Shown here one piece after another: positions 16,976 through 25,772 of a stretch of 64,000 nucleotides of DNA (the first letter of the stretch is position 1; each line of letters begins with the position of its first letter). A model generated the notes under the pieces. That model worked only from the letters and a program-made list of their open reading frames with translations. It was not told the origin of the DNA and made no database searches. The stretch covers positions 5,022,001 to 5,086,000 of the forward strand of contig AP035880.1 of assembly GCA_045866215.1 (NCBI GenBank). The letters run 5' to 3'. The stretch comes from Croceivirga sp009797885 (lineage in GTDB: Bacteria > Bacteroidota > Bacteroidia > Flavobacteriales > Flavobacteriaceae). The translations under genes were made by a program, and so were the position numbers.

Positions 16976-18085
16976 TTAATTGATGTCCGTTCCTTCCTTG
17001 AGCTTTTCCATATTGGTAGCAATCGCATTTTTGTTTTGGGGGTCCGGAGCCCTTTCTTCCGCAATTTTTATGTGCTTCATGGCCGCTTTATAATTGCCCA
17101 AGGCAGAATAGCCCCTCGCCAGTCCATAGTCCACGGGCCACTGATTCTTATGGTTTTTGGCATTCCATTGAAAAACTTCCAAAGCCTTGTCCTTTTGTCC
17201 GGCAGCAATCAATTGCCTTCCGTAACCATGCACTTGGAATACGGTCCCCATGGGCATGGCCTCATCCATAATGGTGGTGGCTTCGGCCATGTTACCTTGC
17301 TTCATCAATATCCGGGCCTTAATGGCCATATTATTGAAGGTTTTTTGACTGAAGAATTGACCGGCAATGGCCGCATCGATCCACCCCATGGCTTCCTCCA
17401 AGTCCCCACCATTGTTGAGTGCAAAATTGGCCGCTTGCTCCCAAGTTTGTCGGTTGAACCCTTCCTGGTTCTGCATTTTGGAACGAATATCGGTCAAGAC
17501 GATATCAGTTACCGGGACCTCAATTTTGAATGGGAACTGTTTTTTCTCCCAATTCAATGAAGCAACAGCGGAAGTGGCATCCACTTCATTAAATTCAAAT
17601 TTCAACTGCTCCACATGGGGAATCTCCGCAGTGGAAATATCCACTTGCAGTACGTCCTCCGAAGGCTCGTAAAAATAGCTTCCCCAGGCGCCATGATTTT
17701 TGGAGAACAGCACTTTGGCCGTATTATCCTCATTGACCACCATGTGGAGGCCATATTTTCCGGCAGGTAGTTCCTTACCGGCAATTTTGATGGCATGTGT
17801 GGTTTTAAAAATAGTGTTTTCATTGGCTCCTGCACGCCATGGGGACTCCTTGGCCGTACCAAATCCAAAATTGTTCATTCCATAGGGAACCAGTTGTCCC
17901 CAAATTTCGCGATCGTTCACACTGGGCCGTGAATAAACGATGGTAATGTCCGTAATCCCAATACGCTGGGAAACTTTCGCCATCTGACTTCCTCGTGGAA
18001 GGTCCAATTGGGCAAAGGCCTCACTATAAAAGCAAAGGCAGACCAATAATGACATCATCATGGTCGTTAGGTAGCATTTTTTCAT
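16976..18085 (-). CDS. DUF2911 domain protein with C-terminal TPR-like repeats
   Basis: A 369-residue exported protein with a signal peptide (about 1-25, ending in EAFAQ). Residues about 28-190 are a DUF2911 domain (PRGSQMAKVSQRIGITDITIVYSRP, then VPYGMNNFGFGTAKESPWRAGANENT). The C-terminal half is helical and TPR-like (AIKARILMKQGNMAEATTIM; ARGYSALGNYKAAMKHI). DUF2911 is frequent in Bacteroidota and has no assigned function; the TPR part suggests a protein-binding role in the periplasm. It converges on recG and is divergent from the leu operon. Confidence 0.85.
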   Translation of the reverse strand: MKKCYLTTMMMSLLVCLCFYSEAFAQLDLPRGSQMAKVSQRIGITDITIVYSRPSVNDREIWGQLVPYGMNNFGFGTAKESPWRAGANENTIFKTTHAIKIAGKELPAGKYGLHMVVNEDNTAKVLFSKNHGAWGSYFYEPSEDVLQVDISTAEIPHVEQLKFEFNEVDATSAVASLNWEKKQFPFKIEVPVTDIVLTDIRSKMQNQEGFNRQTWEQAANFALNNGGDLEEAMGWIDAAIAGQFFSQKTFNNMAIKARILMKQGNMAEATTIMDEAMPMGTVFQVHGYGRQLIAAGQKDKALEVFQWNAKNHKNQWPVDYGLARGYSALGNYKAAMKHIKIAEERAPDPQNKNAIATNMEKLKEGTDIN

Positions 18086-18363
18086 TTGTTTGTCTTTAAT
18101 TAGGTTAACTTATTTCGAGTACTACTAAAAGTATCCATTGATTTAGGCCCAATTCGTTACTGGGATGTTAAATGAAGGCCCATGATGTTAAAAAAGGTCT
18201 TTTTGATTGGGAATTAACAGATAATACAATCAATTTAACATACCAAACCAACGATTAGTATTGATTATAAATTATTGATTTTAATGGTATTAATAGTGCA
18301 TTTACGGCTTTGGACATCGTAATTGACATAAGTCCCAAATGGTCTTAAGATGATTACAAATTT

Positions 18364-18371
18364 TATATTTG
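18364..18371 (+). promoter_or_regulatory. Probable -7 promoter element of the leu operon
   Basis: TATATTTG fits the Bacteroidota -7 consensus TAnnTTTG and lies 26 bp before the leuC ATG, predicting a short 5' leader of about 20 nt. I found no TTTG at the usual spacing, so only the -7 element is proposed. The rest of the 18086-18397 gap (312 bp) is AT-rich; I see no leader peptide rich in Leu codons and no convincing attenuator. Confidence 0.4.
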
Positions 18372-18397
18372 ACGGTTAATTTGGAAAAGATTCTGAG

Positions 18398-19804
18398 ATG
18401 GGCAATACACTCTTCGACAAGGTTTGGGACGCGCACGTGGTCAAAAAAATAAAAAACGGCCCAGACGTTTTATTTATTGACCGCCACTTGGTTCACGAGG
18501 TCACAAGTCCTGTGGCTTTTTTGGGTTTAAAAAATAGGGGGATTCCCGTTTTGTACGCCGGAAGGACCTTTGCAACCGCGGACCATAATACCCCAACACT
18601 CAACCAACACTTACCGGTAAGCGACCCGCTGTCCGCAAACCAGTTAAAAGCACTGGAAAAAAACGCGGCTGAACATGGGATTCCGTACTGGGGATTGGGA
18701 CATGAAAAAAATGGTATTGTCCACGTTATCGGTCCGGAAAATGGGATTACCCTGCCTGGAGCCACAATTGTATGTGGGGATTCCCATACATCCACCCATG
18801 GCGCATTTGGGGCCATTGCGTTTGGTATTGGAACGTCCGAAGTAGAAATGGTGCTCTCCAGCCAATGTATTATGCAGCCCAAGCCCAAGAGTATGCGTAT
18901 CAATATCAATGGAAGGCTAAATTTTGGGGTGACCCCTAAAGATGTGGCATTGTACATTATTTCGCAACTGACCACGTCCGGTGCAACCGGTTATTTTGTG
19001 GAGTATGCTGGGGAAGTCTTCCGTAACATGAGTATGGAGGGACGTATGACCGTCTGCAACCTCAGTATTGAAATGGGGGCCCGTGGCGGTATGATTGCTC
19101 CTGACACCACCACATTTGAATATATCAAAGGGCGTGAGTTTGCCCCCAAAGGTGCCGATTGGGATAAGGCCATGGCGTACTGGGAAACTTTACATTCCGA
19201 AGACAATGCCGAATTTGATAAGGAACTCAGCTTTGATGCCGCCAATATAGAACCCATGATTACCTATGGTACCAATCCCGGAATGGGCTTTGGTATTTCC
19301 AACAGTATTCCAAAAGCAGGTGAGGGAACCAGTGCAAATACCTATAAAAAATCCTTGGCCTATATGGATTTTAATGAGGGGGAAGCCATGTTGGGCAAGG
19401 CTATTGACTTTGTATTTCTTGGAAGTTGTACCAATGGTAGAATAGAGGACTTTAGGGCATTTGCCTCCATTGTGAAAGGCAGAAAGAAAGCGGAAAATGT
19501 TACGGCATGGTTAGTGCCAGGCTCCCATAAAGTGGAAGAAGCCATTAAGGAAGAGGGCATTTTGGAAATCCTCCATGAGTCCGGTTTCAAGCTCCGGGAA
19601 CCAGGTTGTTCTGCTTGTTTGGCCATGAACGATGATAAAATTCCGGCAGGAAAATACGCTGTAAGTACGTCCAACAGGAATTTTGAAGGTAGACAGGGAC
19701 CAGGGGCACGAACCCTTTTGGCAAGCCCATTGGTGGCTGCGGCTGCCGCAGTAACCGGAGTGGTGACCGATCCCCGTGAACTCATGGAACTGCAAGAAGC
19801 CTAA
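18398..19804 (+). CDS. leuC: 3-isopropylmalate dehydratase large subunit
   Basis: A 468-residue aconitase-superfamily protein. With LeuD it isomerises 2-isopropylmalate to 3-isopropylmalate in leucine synthesis. The [4Fe-4S] ligands are visible in GSCTNGR and in GCSACLAMN (two cysteines); the family blocks IDRHLVHEVTSP, GDSHTSTHGAFGAIAFGIGTSEVE and the C-terminal STSNRNFEGRQGPGARTLLASP are intact. It is the first gene of leuC-leuD-leuA-leuB. The gap to leuD is filled by a heptamer array. Confidence 0.96.
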   Translation: MGNTLFDKVWDAHVVKKIKNGPDVLFIDRHLVHEVTSPVAFLGLKNRGIPVLYAGRTFATADHNTPTLNQHLPVSDPLSANQLKALEKNAAEHGIPYWGLGHEKNGIVHVIGPENGITLPGATIVCGDSHTSTHGAFGAIAFGIGTSEVEMVLSSQCIMQPKPKSMRININGRLNFGVTPKDVALYIISQLTTSGATGYFVEYAGEVFRNMSMEGRMTVCNLSIEMGARGGMIAPDTTTFEYIKGREFAPKGADWDKAMAYWETLHSEDNAEFDKELSFDAANIEPMITYGTNPGMGFGISNSIPKAGEGTSANTYKKSLAYMDFNEGEAMLGKAIDFVFLGSCTNGRIEDFRAFASIVKGRKKAENVTAWLVPGSHKVEEAIKEEGILEILHESGFKLREPGCSACLAMNDDKIPAGKYAVSTSNRNFEGRQGPGARTLLASPLVAAAAAVTGVVTDPRELMELQEA

Positions 19805-19813
19805 TTACCTGTA

Positions 19814-19897
19814 ACCATCAACCATCAACCATCAACCATCAACCATCAACCATCAACCATCAACCATCAACCATTAATTATTAACCATTAACCATTA
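19814..19897. repeat. Heptamer repeat array between leuC and leuD
   Basis: Twelve 7-bp units without interruption: ACCATCA eight times, then ACCATTA, ATTATTA, ACCATTA, ACCATTA. On the reverse strand the units read GGTTGAT and GGTTAAT, the same family as the GGTTAAA/GGTTGAG units at 7542-7590. The array occupies nearly the whole 104-bp spacer between two subunit genes of the same enzyme. Confidence 0.9.
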
Positions 19898-19908
19898 ACT
19901 AAAAACCA

Positions 19909-20505
19909 ATGGCATACGACAAATTCAATATACTCACATCAACCGCAGTACCACTACCGATTGAAAATGTGGATACGGACCAGATCATTCCTGCGCGCTT
20001 CTTAAAGGCTACGGAACGTAAAGGGTTTGGGGACAATCTTTTTCGGGACTGGCGATACAATCCTGACAACACTCCTAAGTCGCAGTTCGTTTTGAACAAT
20101 CCCATCTATGGTGGAAAAATTCTGGTCGGCGGCAAAAACTTCGGTTCCGGTTCTTCCAGGGAACATGCGGCCTGGGCAGTTTATGACTACGGTTTCCGTT
20201 GCGTGGTTTCCAGTTTTTTTGCGGACATTTTCAGAAACAACTGCTTGAATGTAGGCGTACTTCCCGTTCAAATTGGTCCTGAATTTTTGGAAAAGGTCTT
20301 TAGGGCCATTGAAGCCAATCCTAAAACGGAGTTCAAGGTAGACTTGGCCGAACAGACTTTTACCATTCTCAGTACAGGGGAATTCGAAACATTCGGAATC
20401 AATGAGTACAAAAAAGAAAATATGATGAACGGTTTTGATGATATTGACTATCTCTTGAACATCAAGGAAGATATCAAAACCTTTGCTGAAAGACGGCCTT
20501 TCTAA
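19909..20505 (+). CDS. leuD: 3-isopropylmalate dehydratase small subunit
   Basis: A 198-residue swivelling-domain partner of LeuC. Diagnostic segments are VDTDQIIPARFLK (about 22-34), the substrate-binding loop KNFGSGSSREHAAWAVYDYGF (from about 77), and FADIFRNNCLNVGVLPVQI. It has the normal length for the family. It is separated from leuC only by the heptamer array and from leuA by 8 bp, so it should share the transcript. Confidence 0.96.
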   Translation: MAYDKFNILTSTAVPLPIENVDTDQIIPARFLKATERKGFGDNLFRDWRYNPDNTPKSQFVLNNPIYGGKILVGGKNFGSGSSREHAAWAVYDYGFRCVVSSFFADIFRNNCLNVGVLPVQIGPEFLEKVFRAIEANPKTEFKVDLAEQTFTILSTGEFETFGINEYKKENMMNGFDDIDYLLNIKEDIKTFAERRPF

Positions 20506-20513
20506 AACTGTGT

Positions 20514-22028
20514 ATGGCAAGAACCATAGAAATAATGGATACCACCCTTAGGGATGGTGAACAAACTTCAGGGGTTTCGTTTACGGCATCGGAAAAGCTG
20601 ACCCTTGCAAAATTGTTACTGGAAGAACTTAAGGTAGACCGTATTGAGGTAGCTTCCGCCAGGGTTTCCGAAGGGGAATTTCAAGCGGTCAAAAACATTA
20701 CGGACTGGGCCACTACAACGGGGCGTATCCATCAAGTGGAAGTTTTGACCTTTGTTGATGGTGGAGCATCCATAGCATGGATGCAAAATGCAGGAGCCAA
20801 AGTACAAAACTTGCTTACCAAGGGGTCTTTGAACCATTTGACCCATCAGCTGAAGAAAACCCCAAAAGCCCATTTTGAAGGTATTGCAGAAGTAATCCAG
20901 CTTGCACAAAAGGCCAATATTGAGACCAATGTGTATTTGGAGGATTGGAGCAATGGTATGCGAAACTCGCAAGAGTATGTATTCCAATTTTTGGATTTTT
21001 TGACCCAACAGCCGGTTAAACGGATTTTACTCCCGGATACCCTGGGTATCCTAACACCTTCCGAAACCTTTGAATATATTGATATCATTGTTAAGCGATA
21101 TCCCAATACCCATTTTGATTTTCACGGCCATAATGACTATGACCTGAGTGTTTCCAATGTAATGGAAGCCCTTAAAGCCGGGGCCTATGGTCTGCATTTG
21201 ACCATTAATGGTATGGGGGAACGCGCAGGCAATGCCCCATTGGCCAGTACCATTGCCGTTATCAATGATTTTTTGCCGGAAGTGAGAACCAAGGTCATCG
21301 AATCCTCATTGTTTAAAGTGAGTAAATTGGTGTCCACATTTACTGGCTTTGGGATTCCTGCCAATAAACCGATTGTTGGGGACAATGTCTTTACGCAAAC
21401 CGCGGGTATCCATGCAGACGGGGACAATAAAAACAATCTTTACTTCAGTGAACTGATGCCGGAACGTTTTGGGAGAAAGCGGAAATATGCATTGGGTAAA
21501 ATGTCGGGTAAGGCCAATATTCAGAAAAATCTGCAGGAATTGGGATTGACACTAAACGAGGATGAACTGAAAAAGGTCACTGCACGCATCATTGAATTGG
21601 GCGATAAGAAGGAAAAAGTCACTAAGGAAGATTTGCCCTATATTATTTCCGATGTTCTGGATAGTAGCTCCTTTCAACAAAAGGTATTTATTAAATCCTA
21701 TGTACTTACCCATGCCAAAGGATTAATGCCCTCCACTACCCTATCCATAGAAATTGAAGGAAAGACGTATGAAGCCAATGCCCAAGGTGATGGACAATTT
21801 GATGCGTTTATGAATGCCCTTCGCAAAGTATATGAGGAGCAATCAAAAAAACTTCCAAAATTAGTGGATTATGTGGTGCGCATCCCCCCGGGAAGTAGTT
21901 CAGATGCCCTCTGTGAGACCATGATCACCTGGAAGACCGCTAAAAACGATTTTGTAACCACCGGATTGGATTCCGACCAGACAGTATCGGCCATAAAGGC
22001 TACAGAGAAAATGTTGAATTTGATTTGA
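20514..22028 (+). CDS. leuA: 2-isopropylmalate synthase (or citramalate synthase) family protein
   Basis: A 504-residue DRE-TIM metallolyase with C-terminal regulatory domain. IPMS joins 2-oxoisovalerate and acetyl-CoA as the first committed step to leucine. MDTTLRDGEQTSG (8-20) carries the metal and catalytic residues, HGHNDYDLS the metal-binding histidines, and NGMGERAGNAPL the signature loop; the C-terminal domain ends with a GLDSDQTVSAIKATEKML segment. The sequence is closer to the short flavobacterial form than to E. coli LeuA. A closely related reaction, citramalate synthesis from pyruvate, uses the same fold and cannot be excluded by eye; the position inside leuCDAB favours a leucine role. 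Confidence 0.85.
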   Translation: MARTIEIMDTTLRDGEQTSGVSFTASEKLTLAKLLLEELKVDRIEVASARVSEGEFQAVKNITDWATTTGRIHQVEVLTFVDGGASIAWMQNAGAKVQNLLTKGSLNHLTHQLKKTPKAHFEGIAEVIQLAQKANIETNVYLEDWSNGMRNSQEYVFQFLDFLTQQPVKRILLPDTLGILTPSETFEYIDIIVKRYPNTHFDFHGHNDYDLSVSNVMEALKAGAYGLHLTINGMGERAGNAPLASTIAVINDFLPEVRTKVIESSLFKVSKLVSTFTGFGIPANKPIVGDNVFTQTAGIHADGDNKNNLYFSELMPERFGRKRKYALGKMSGKANIQKNLQELGLTLNEDELKKVTARIIELGDKKEKVTKEDLPYIISDVLDSSSFQQKVFIKSYVLTHAKGLMPSTTLSIEIEGKTYEANAQGDGQFDAFMNALRKVYEEQSKKLPKLVDYVVRIPPGSSSDALCETMITWKTAKNDFVTTGLDSDQTVSAIKATEKMLNLI

Positions 22029-22084
22029 AAACGCCTATCGCCAATCGTTATTCGTAGTTCGCAATCAAATTTGACCAATTAAAC

Positions 22085-22129
22085 ATGAGAAACTATAAGA
22101 AATACAGTGTTTGGGAAGTGATACCATAA
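22085..22129 (+). pseudogene. Possible remnant of a four-helix-bundle (23S rRNA IVP-type) gene
   Basis: ATG at 22085 opens a 14-codon frame reading MRNYKKYSVWEVIP and then a stop. The first eleven residues resemble the N-terminus of the four-helix-bundle family named after the 23S rRNA intervening-sequence protein (MRN-[FY]-x-x-hydrophobic-x-V-W). No continuation of the helical bundle is readable in the following 110 bp. The flanks contain decayed repeat-like text (CGCCAATCGTTATTCG; AAGCGAAC twice), typical of spacer regions around such genes in this family. The evidence is short. Confidence 0.35.
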
Positions 22130-22238
22130 AGTAAGAAGAAGCCTGAACAATTTGATACATAAAATCCAATCTTAAAACCTAAGCGAACAGCGTTGGGCGC
22201 AAAGCGAACGGTGATAAAAATTGAAAAACGAAAAATAA

Positions 22239-23294
22239 ATGAACCTAACAATTGCCCTTTTAGCCGGAGACGGCATTGGACCGGAAGTAATTGACCAAGC
22301 CGTAAAAGTATCGGATGCGGTATCCCAGAAATTTGGACATAACATCACTTGGAAACCTGCCTTAATGGGCGCTGTGGCTATTGATGCCGTTGGAGAACCC
22401 TATCCAGATGAGACGCATGAAATTTGCGCGGGCTCAGATGCGGTACTGTTTGGGGCCATAGGTGATCCAAGGTTCGACAATAACCCGTCTGCCAAGGTAC
22501 GTCCCGAACAAGGTCTTTTAAAGATGCGAAAAGCCCTTGGCCTTTTTGCCAATGTCCGGCCTACGTTTACTTTTCCCTCATTGGTGGACAAATCCCCCTT
22601 AAAGAGGGAACGAATTGAAGGCACCGACCTTATTATTTTGAGGGAATTGACCGGAGGGGTCTATTTTGGGGAACGTGGTCGTCACAATGAAGGAAATACT
22701 GCTTTTGATACCATGACCTACCACCGTTTTGAAATTGAACGTTTGGCCAAAAAAGGGTTCGAAATGGCCCTTAAACGCGGTAAAAAATTGTGTTGCGTGG
22801 ATAAGGCCAATGTTTTGGAGGCTTCCCGACTTTGGCGTGAAACCGTGCAGGCTATGGAAAAGGACTATCCAGAAGTAGAGGTCACCTATGAATTTGTGGA
22901 TGCCGTAGCCATGCGATTGATCCAATGGCCAAAGGGCTATGATGTCATTATTACCGCAAACTTGTTCGGTGATATATTGACCGATGAAGCTTCCGTAATT
23001 TCAGGTTCCATGGGATTAATGCCCTCTTCTTCCCTAGGGGAAAGTGTTTCGCTGTATGAACCCATTCACGGATCCTATCCCCAAGCCGCAGGAAAGGACA
23101 TTGCCAACCCTTTGGCGACCGTACTTTCCGCAGCCATGCTTTTTGAGGATTTTGACTTAAAAGATGAGGCCAAGGCCATCCGTGATGTGGTCAACAAATC
23201 CTTGGCCGAAGGCATTGTCACCGAAGACTTGGCCAATGGGGCCAAAGCATACAAAACCTCTGAGGTTGGGGATTGGCTGGCCAAAAATTTATGA
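22239..23294 (+). CDS. leuB: 3-isopropylmalate dehydrogenase
   Basis: A 351-residue isocitrate/isopropylmalate dehydrogenase that oxidatively decarboxylates 3-isopropylmalate to 2-oxoisocaproate with NAD. Visible signatures are LLAGDGIGPEVIDQA at the start, RELTGGVYFG, the DKANVLEASRLWRE region, VDAVAMRLIQWPKGYDVIITANLFGDILTDEAS and the cofactor-binding EPIHGSYPQAAGKDIANPLAT. It is separated from leuA by 210 bp containing a possible gene remnant. Its TGA overlaps the ATG of the carbonic anhydrase gene. Confidence 0.96.
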   Translation: MNLTIALLAGDGIGPEVIDQAVKVSDAVSQKFGHNITWKPALMGAVAIDAVGEPYPDETHEICAGSDAVLFGAIGDPRFDNNPSAKVRPEQGLLKMRKALGLFANVRPTFTFPSLVDKSPLKRERIEGTDLIILRELTGGVYFGERGRHNEGNTAFDTMTYHRFEIERLAKKGFEMALKRGKKLCCVDKANVLEASRLWRETVQAMEKDYPEVEVTYEFVDAVAMRLIQWPKGYDVIITANLFGDILTDEASVISGSMGLMPSSSLGESVSLYEPIHGSYPQAAGKDIANPLATVLSAAMLFEDFDLKDEAKAIRDVVNKSLAEGIVTEDLANGAKAYKTSEVGDWLAKNL

Positions 23295-24109
23295 TGAAGA
23301 TGAAACATTATCTTTTGCCCCTACTAGGCATTATCCTTTTCTGGGCTTGTAAAGATGGTCGTGCCAAGGCTACAGAGGCAAAAGGGGAAACCCATAAAGA
23401 CACCGATCTTTCAGAAGCCCATTGGGCCTATCAAGGTGAAATGGGTCCTGAACATTGGGCCGAAATCGAGAAGGAATCAGATTGTGATGGCCTTCGGCAA
23501 TCGCCAATAAACATCATTGATGTTGATACCGAATTAACGACGTCCCTGTCACCAATTGAAATATACTACGCAACCGACGTTAAGATTCATGACGTCACCA
23601 ATAACGGGCATTCCATTCAATACAATTTTGAAAAAGGCGATTATATCGTTGTCGAAGAGACCAAGTATGTGCTGCGTCAAATTCATTTTCATGAGGCATC
23701 CGAGCATACCATAAATGGGGTAAGATATCCCTTGGAAATGCATTTGGTACATTTTAGTGAGGAGCGCAAAGATTTTGCCGTGTTGGCGGTAATGGCCATT
23801 GAAGGTCACAGTAGTGCCCCTTTCGACTTTTTAGAGCAGTACTTGCCCCTGAAAACCGGAGAGACCAAAAATATTGATGCCAATTTTGATTTAAACCTGA
23901 ACTTACCCAATAATCGTAGCTATTACACCTATAAAGGCTCCCTAACCACCCCACCATGTTCGGAAAAGGTGAATTGGTATGTTTTCAAAAACCCCATTAC
24001 CGTTTCATTGAAACAAGTCAAGGAATTGCAAAAACTAATGCCTATGAACAACTACCGAAATGAACAACCGTTGAACGGCAGAAAAATCCTAAGCTACTCC
24101 ACAGAATAA
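23291..24109 (+). CDS. Alpha-class carbonic anhydrase lipoprotein
   Basis: A 272-residue alpha-carbonic anhydrase, which interconverts CO2 and bicarbonate using zinc. The zinc histidines are in QIHFHEASEHT (HxH) and EMHLVHF, and the family marks QSPINI, HSIQYNF and SLTTPPCSEKVNWYVF are present. The N-terminus MMKMKHYLLPLLG...LFWAC is a lipoprotein signal with Cys20 acylated, so the enzyme sits outside the cytoplasm. The start at 23291 overlaps the leuB stop (ATGA), which implies co-translation with leuB; other in-frame ATGs at 23294 and 23300 are possible. Pairing with the leucine operon is unexpected. Confidence 0.9.
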   Translation: MMKMKHYLLPLLGIILFWACKDGRAKATEAKGETHKDTDLSEAHWAYQGEMGPEHWAEIEKESDCDGLRQSPINIIDVDTELTTSLSPIEIYYATDVKIHDVTNNGHSIQYNFEKGDYIVVEETKYVLRQIHFHEASEHTINGVRYPLEMHLVHFSEERKDFAVLAVMAIEGHSSAPFDFLEQYLPLKTGETKNIDANFDLNLNLPNNRSYYTYKGSLTTPPCSEKVNWYVFKNPITVSLKQVKELQKLMPMNNYRNEQPLNGRKILSYSTE

Positions 24110-24128
24110 TGTGAACGGGTCCCTAATC

Positions 24129-25772
24129 TCAATAGAGTTCCTCATAATACTGTTTGGCCATACGATTTGAACTGAATTCCGGTGCTACATCATCCAAAGC
24201 GTTAAAAAGCAGTTGTTGCCACTTTTCGGGCTTGTCATAATACGTCTTCAACACTTTTTTCTCAAGAATGTCATAGAGATTGTCACAATCCTTCCTGTCC
24301 TGTTCTTCTACTGGAAGTTTGTAATCCAATGCCGGTAAAACAAAACTGTTTTTTCCATTTTTCCGAAATTCAGGAATCCATCCGTCATCCGTGGAAACGT
24401 TCAAAGAACCATTAAAAGCAGCGGACATCCCACTTGTACCGGAAGCTTCCCTCGTAATTCTTGGTGTGTTCAACCAAACATCCGACCCCTGTTTCAATAA
24501 TTTGGACAGTTCCATTTCATAACCGGTCAAAACCGCAAGGTTTTTTGAATATTTGCTGGTATGCACCAAATTATTGAAGACGTCAATGGCATAATAGTCC
24601 ATTGGATACGGTTTTCCGGCCCAAATAATCTGTACCGGATATTTGGTGTTGTTAATCAATTTTTGAAACCTATCCATATCGTACAGCAACATATCTGCCC
24701 GCTTATAGCCCGCAAACCTTCTCGCCCAGACGATGGTGAGTACATCGGGATCAAAAATCTTTCCGGTCTGGTCCAAGACTGTTTTAAATAGGTCCGTTTT
24801 AAGTTCCTTCTTTCGTTTGGAAAATGCGCTACCATTCGCATTCTTCCATGCTTTTCTTAATTTGGTGTCCTGCCAAAATTCAAGGTTCTGGGCGTTGGTA
24901 ATGGGAATAATTTCACACGAGTCATTAAACGATTTCCACATTTCCTTGGCGACCTTCCCATGAAGTTTTGAAACCGCATTGGCTTTCTTTGCCATCCTCA
25001 GGGCACTAACGGTGTAGCTCAGGAGGTCTCCGGATATCATTTCCTTTTTCAGTTCGTCATCGGACAAGCTCCTTCCAAAAAAGCCAAAATGGTTCAGCTC
25101 ATGGATATTTCGCTCCGTGTTGCCCGCCTTTTCCGGGGTATGGGTGGTGAACGCGAGTTGCTCCCGTGCCACACCCTTGTCCCTTAAATAATAAAAGGCC
25201 GGTAGTGCATGGCCTTCATTTAAGTGGTATACATCGGCACCGCCCAAAGCCTCTACTACTTTGGCGCCACCAATTCCCAATACGATGCTTTGGGCTATAC
25301 GCGTAACCTCATTGGCATCATAGAGGTAATTTGTAATGGTCCTGGAGAGAAAATCGTTCCCTTCAACATCGGTAGATAACAAATACAAGGGTACCGTTCC
25401 AAAGATTTCAGGTTTGAGGACATAGGCCTTTACTTTTACATTGGAATTGCCGTTAATGGCCACTTCGACCTCGATGCCGGTATCATCCAAAAAATTCTGG
25501 GTTTTCTCAACAAATTGAGGTTTTAAGGTTTGATCTTCGTTTCGGGACTGATCGTAATAACCATATTTCCAAAGCATCCCGATCCCAATCATGTTTTGTT
25601 TTAAATCGAAAGCGGAACGCATATGTGATCCCGACAAAAAACCAAGTCCACCTGAATAGATTTTCAGTGCTTGGTCTATGGCAAATTCCATACTGAAGTA
25701 GGCAATGCGCTTTTTGTATTGTTTTGAAGGCGTATAAGGGTGTTGCCAAGTATTATAGCTCTGTATCATCAT
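24129..25772 (-). CDS. Alpha-glucan (glycogen/maltodextrin) phosphorylase, short form
   Basis: A 547-residue GT35-type enzyme. The family releases glucose-1-phosphate from alpha-1,4-glucans using pyridoxal phosphate. The N-terminal IAYFSMEFAID and YSGGLGFLSGSH blocks, YHLNEGHALPAFYYL, FTTHTPEKAGN, and the C-terminal WARRFAGYKRADMLL and EASGTSGM are all recognisable. At the position where the PLP-binding lysine normally follows GTSGM or GNM, this protein has serine (GTSGMSAAFNG; codon at 24423-24425). That may be an error in my alignment, a subfamily variation, or loss of activity. Convergent with the carbonic anhydrase gene, 19 bp away. Confidence 0.8.
   Translation of the reverse strand: MMIQSYNTWQHPYTPSKQYKKRIAYFSMEFAIDQALKIYSGGLGFLSGSHMRSAFDLKQNMIGIGMLWKYGYYDQSRNEDQTLKPQFVEKTQNFLDDTGIEVEVAINGNSNVKVKAYVLKPEIFGTVPLYLLSTDVEGNDFLSRTITNYLYDANEVTRIAQSIVLGIGGAKVVEALGGADVYHLNEGHALPAFYYLRDKGVAREQLAFTTHTPEKAGNTERNIHELNHFGFFGRSLSDDELKKEMISGDLLSYTVSALRMAKKANAVSKLHGKVAKEMWKSFNDSCEIIPITNAQNLEFWQDTKLRKAWKNANGSAFSKRKKELKTDLFKTVLDQTGKIFDPDVLTIVWARRFAGYKRADMLLYDMDRFQKLINNTKYPVQIIWAGKPYPMDYYAIDVFNNLVHTSKYSKNLAVLTGYEMELSKLLKQGSDVWLNTPRITREASGTSGMSAAFNGSLNVSTDDGWIPEFRKNGKNSFVLPALDYKLPVEEQDRKDCDNLYDILEKKVLKTYYDKPEKWQQLLFNALDDVAPEFSSNRMAKQYYEELY

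Noticed and set aside
18086..18397. T-box or leader-peptide attenuator before leuC
   Set aside because: No specifier-type stem, terminator or Leu-rich short ORF is visible; only a -7 element could be supported.
19814..19897. leuC-leuD array as CRISPR or as coding sequence joining leuC to leuD
   Set aside because: Direct 7-bp repeats without spacers; the leuC stop precedes the array, and leuD has its own ATG with a complete N-terminus.
22590..22615. CCCCCTTAAAGAGGG inside leuB as another palindromic element
   Set aside because: The encoded residues (SPLKRERIEG) match the normal LeuB sequence and there is no extra length.
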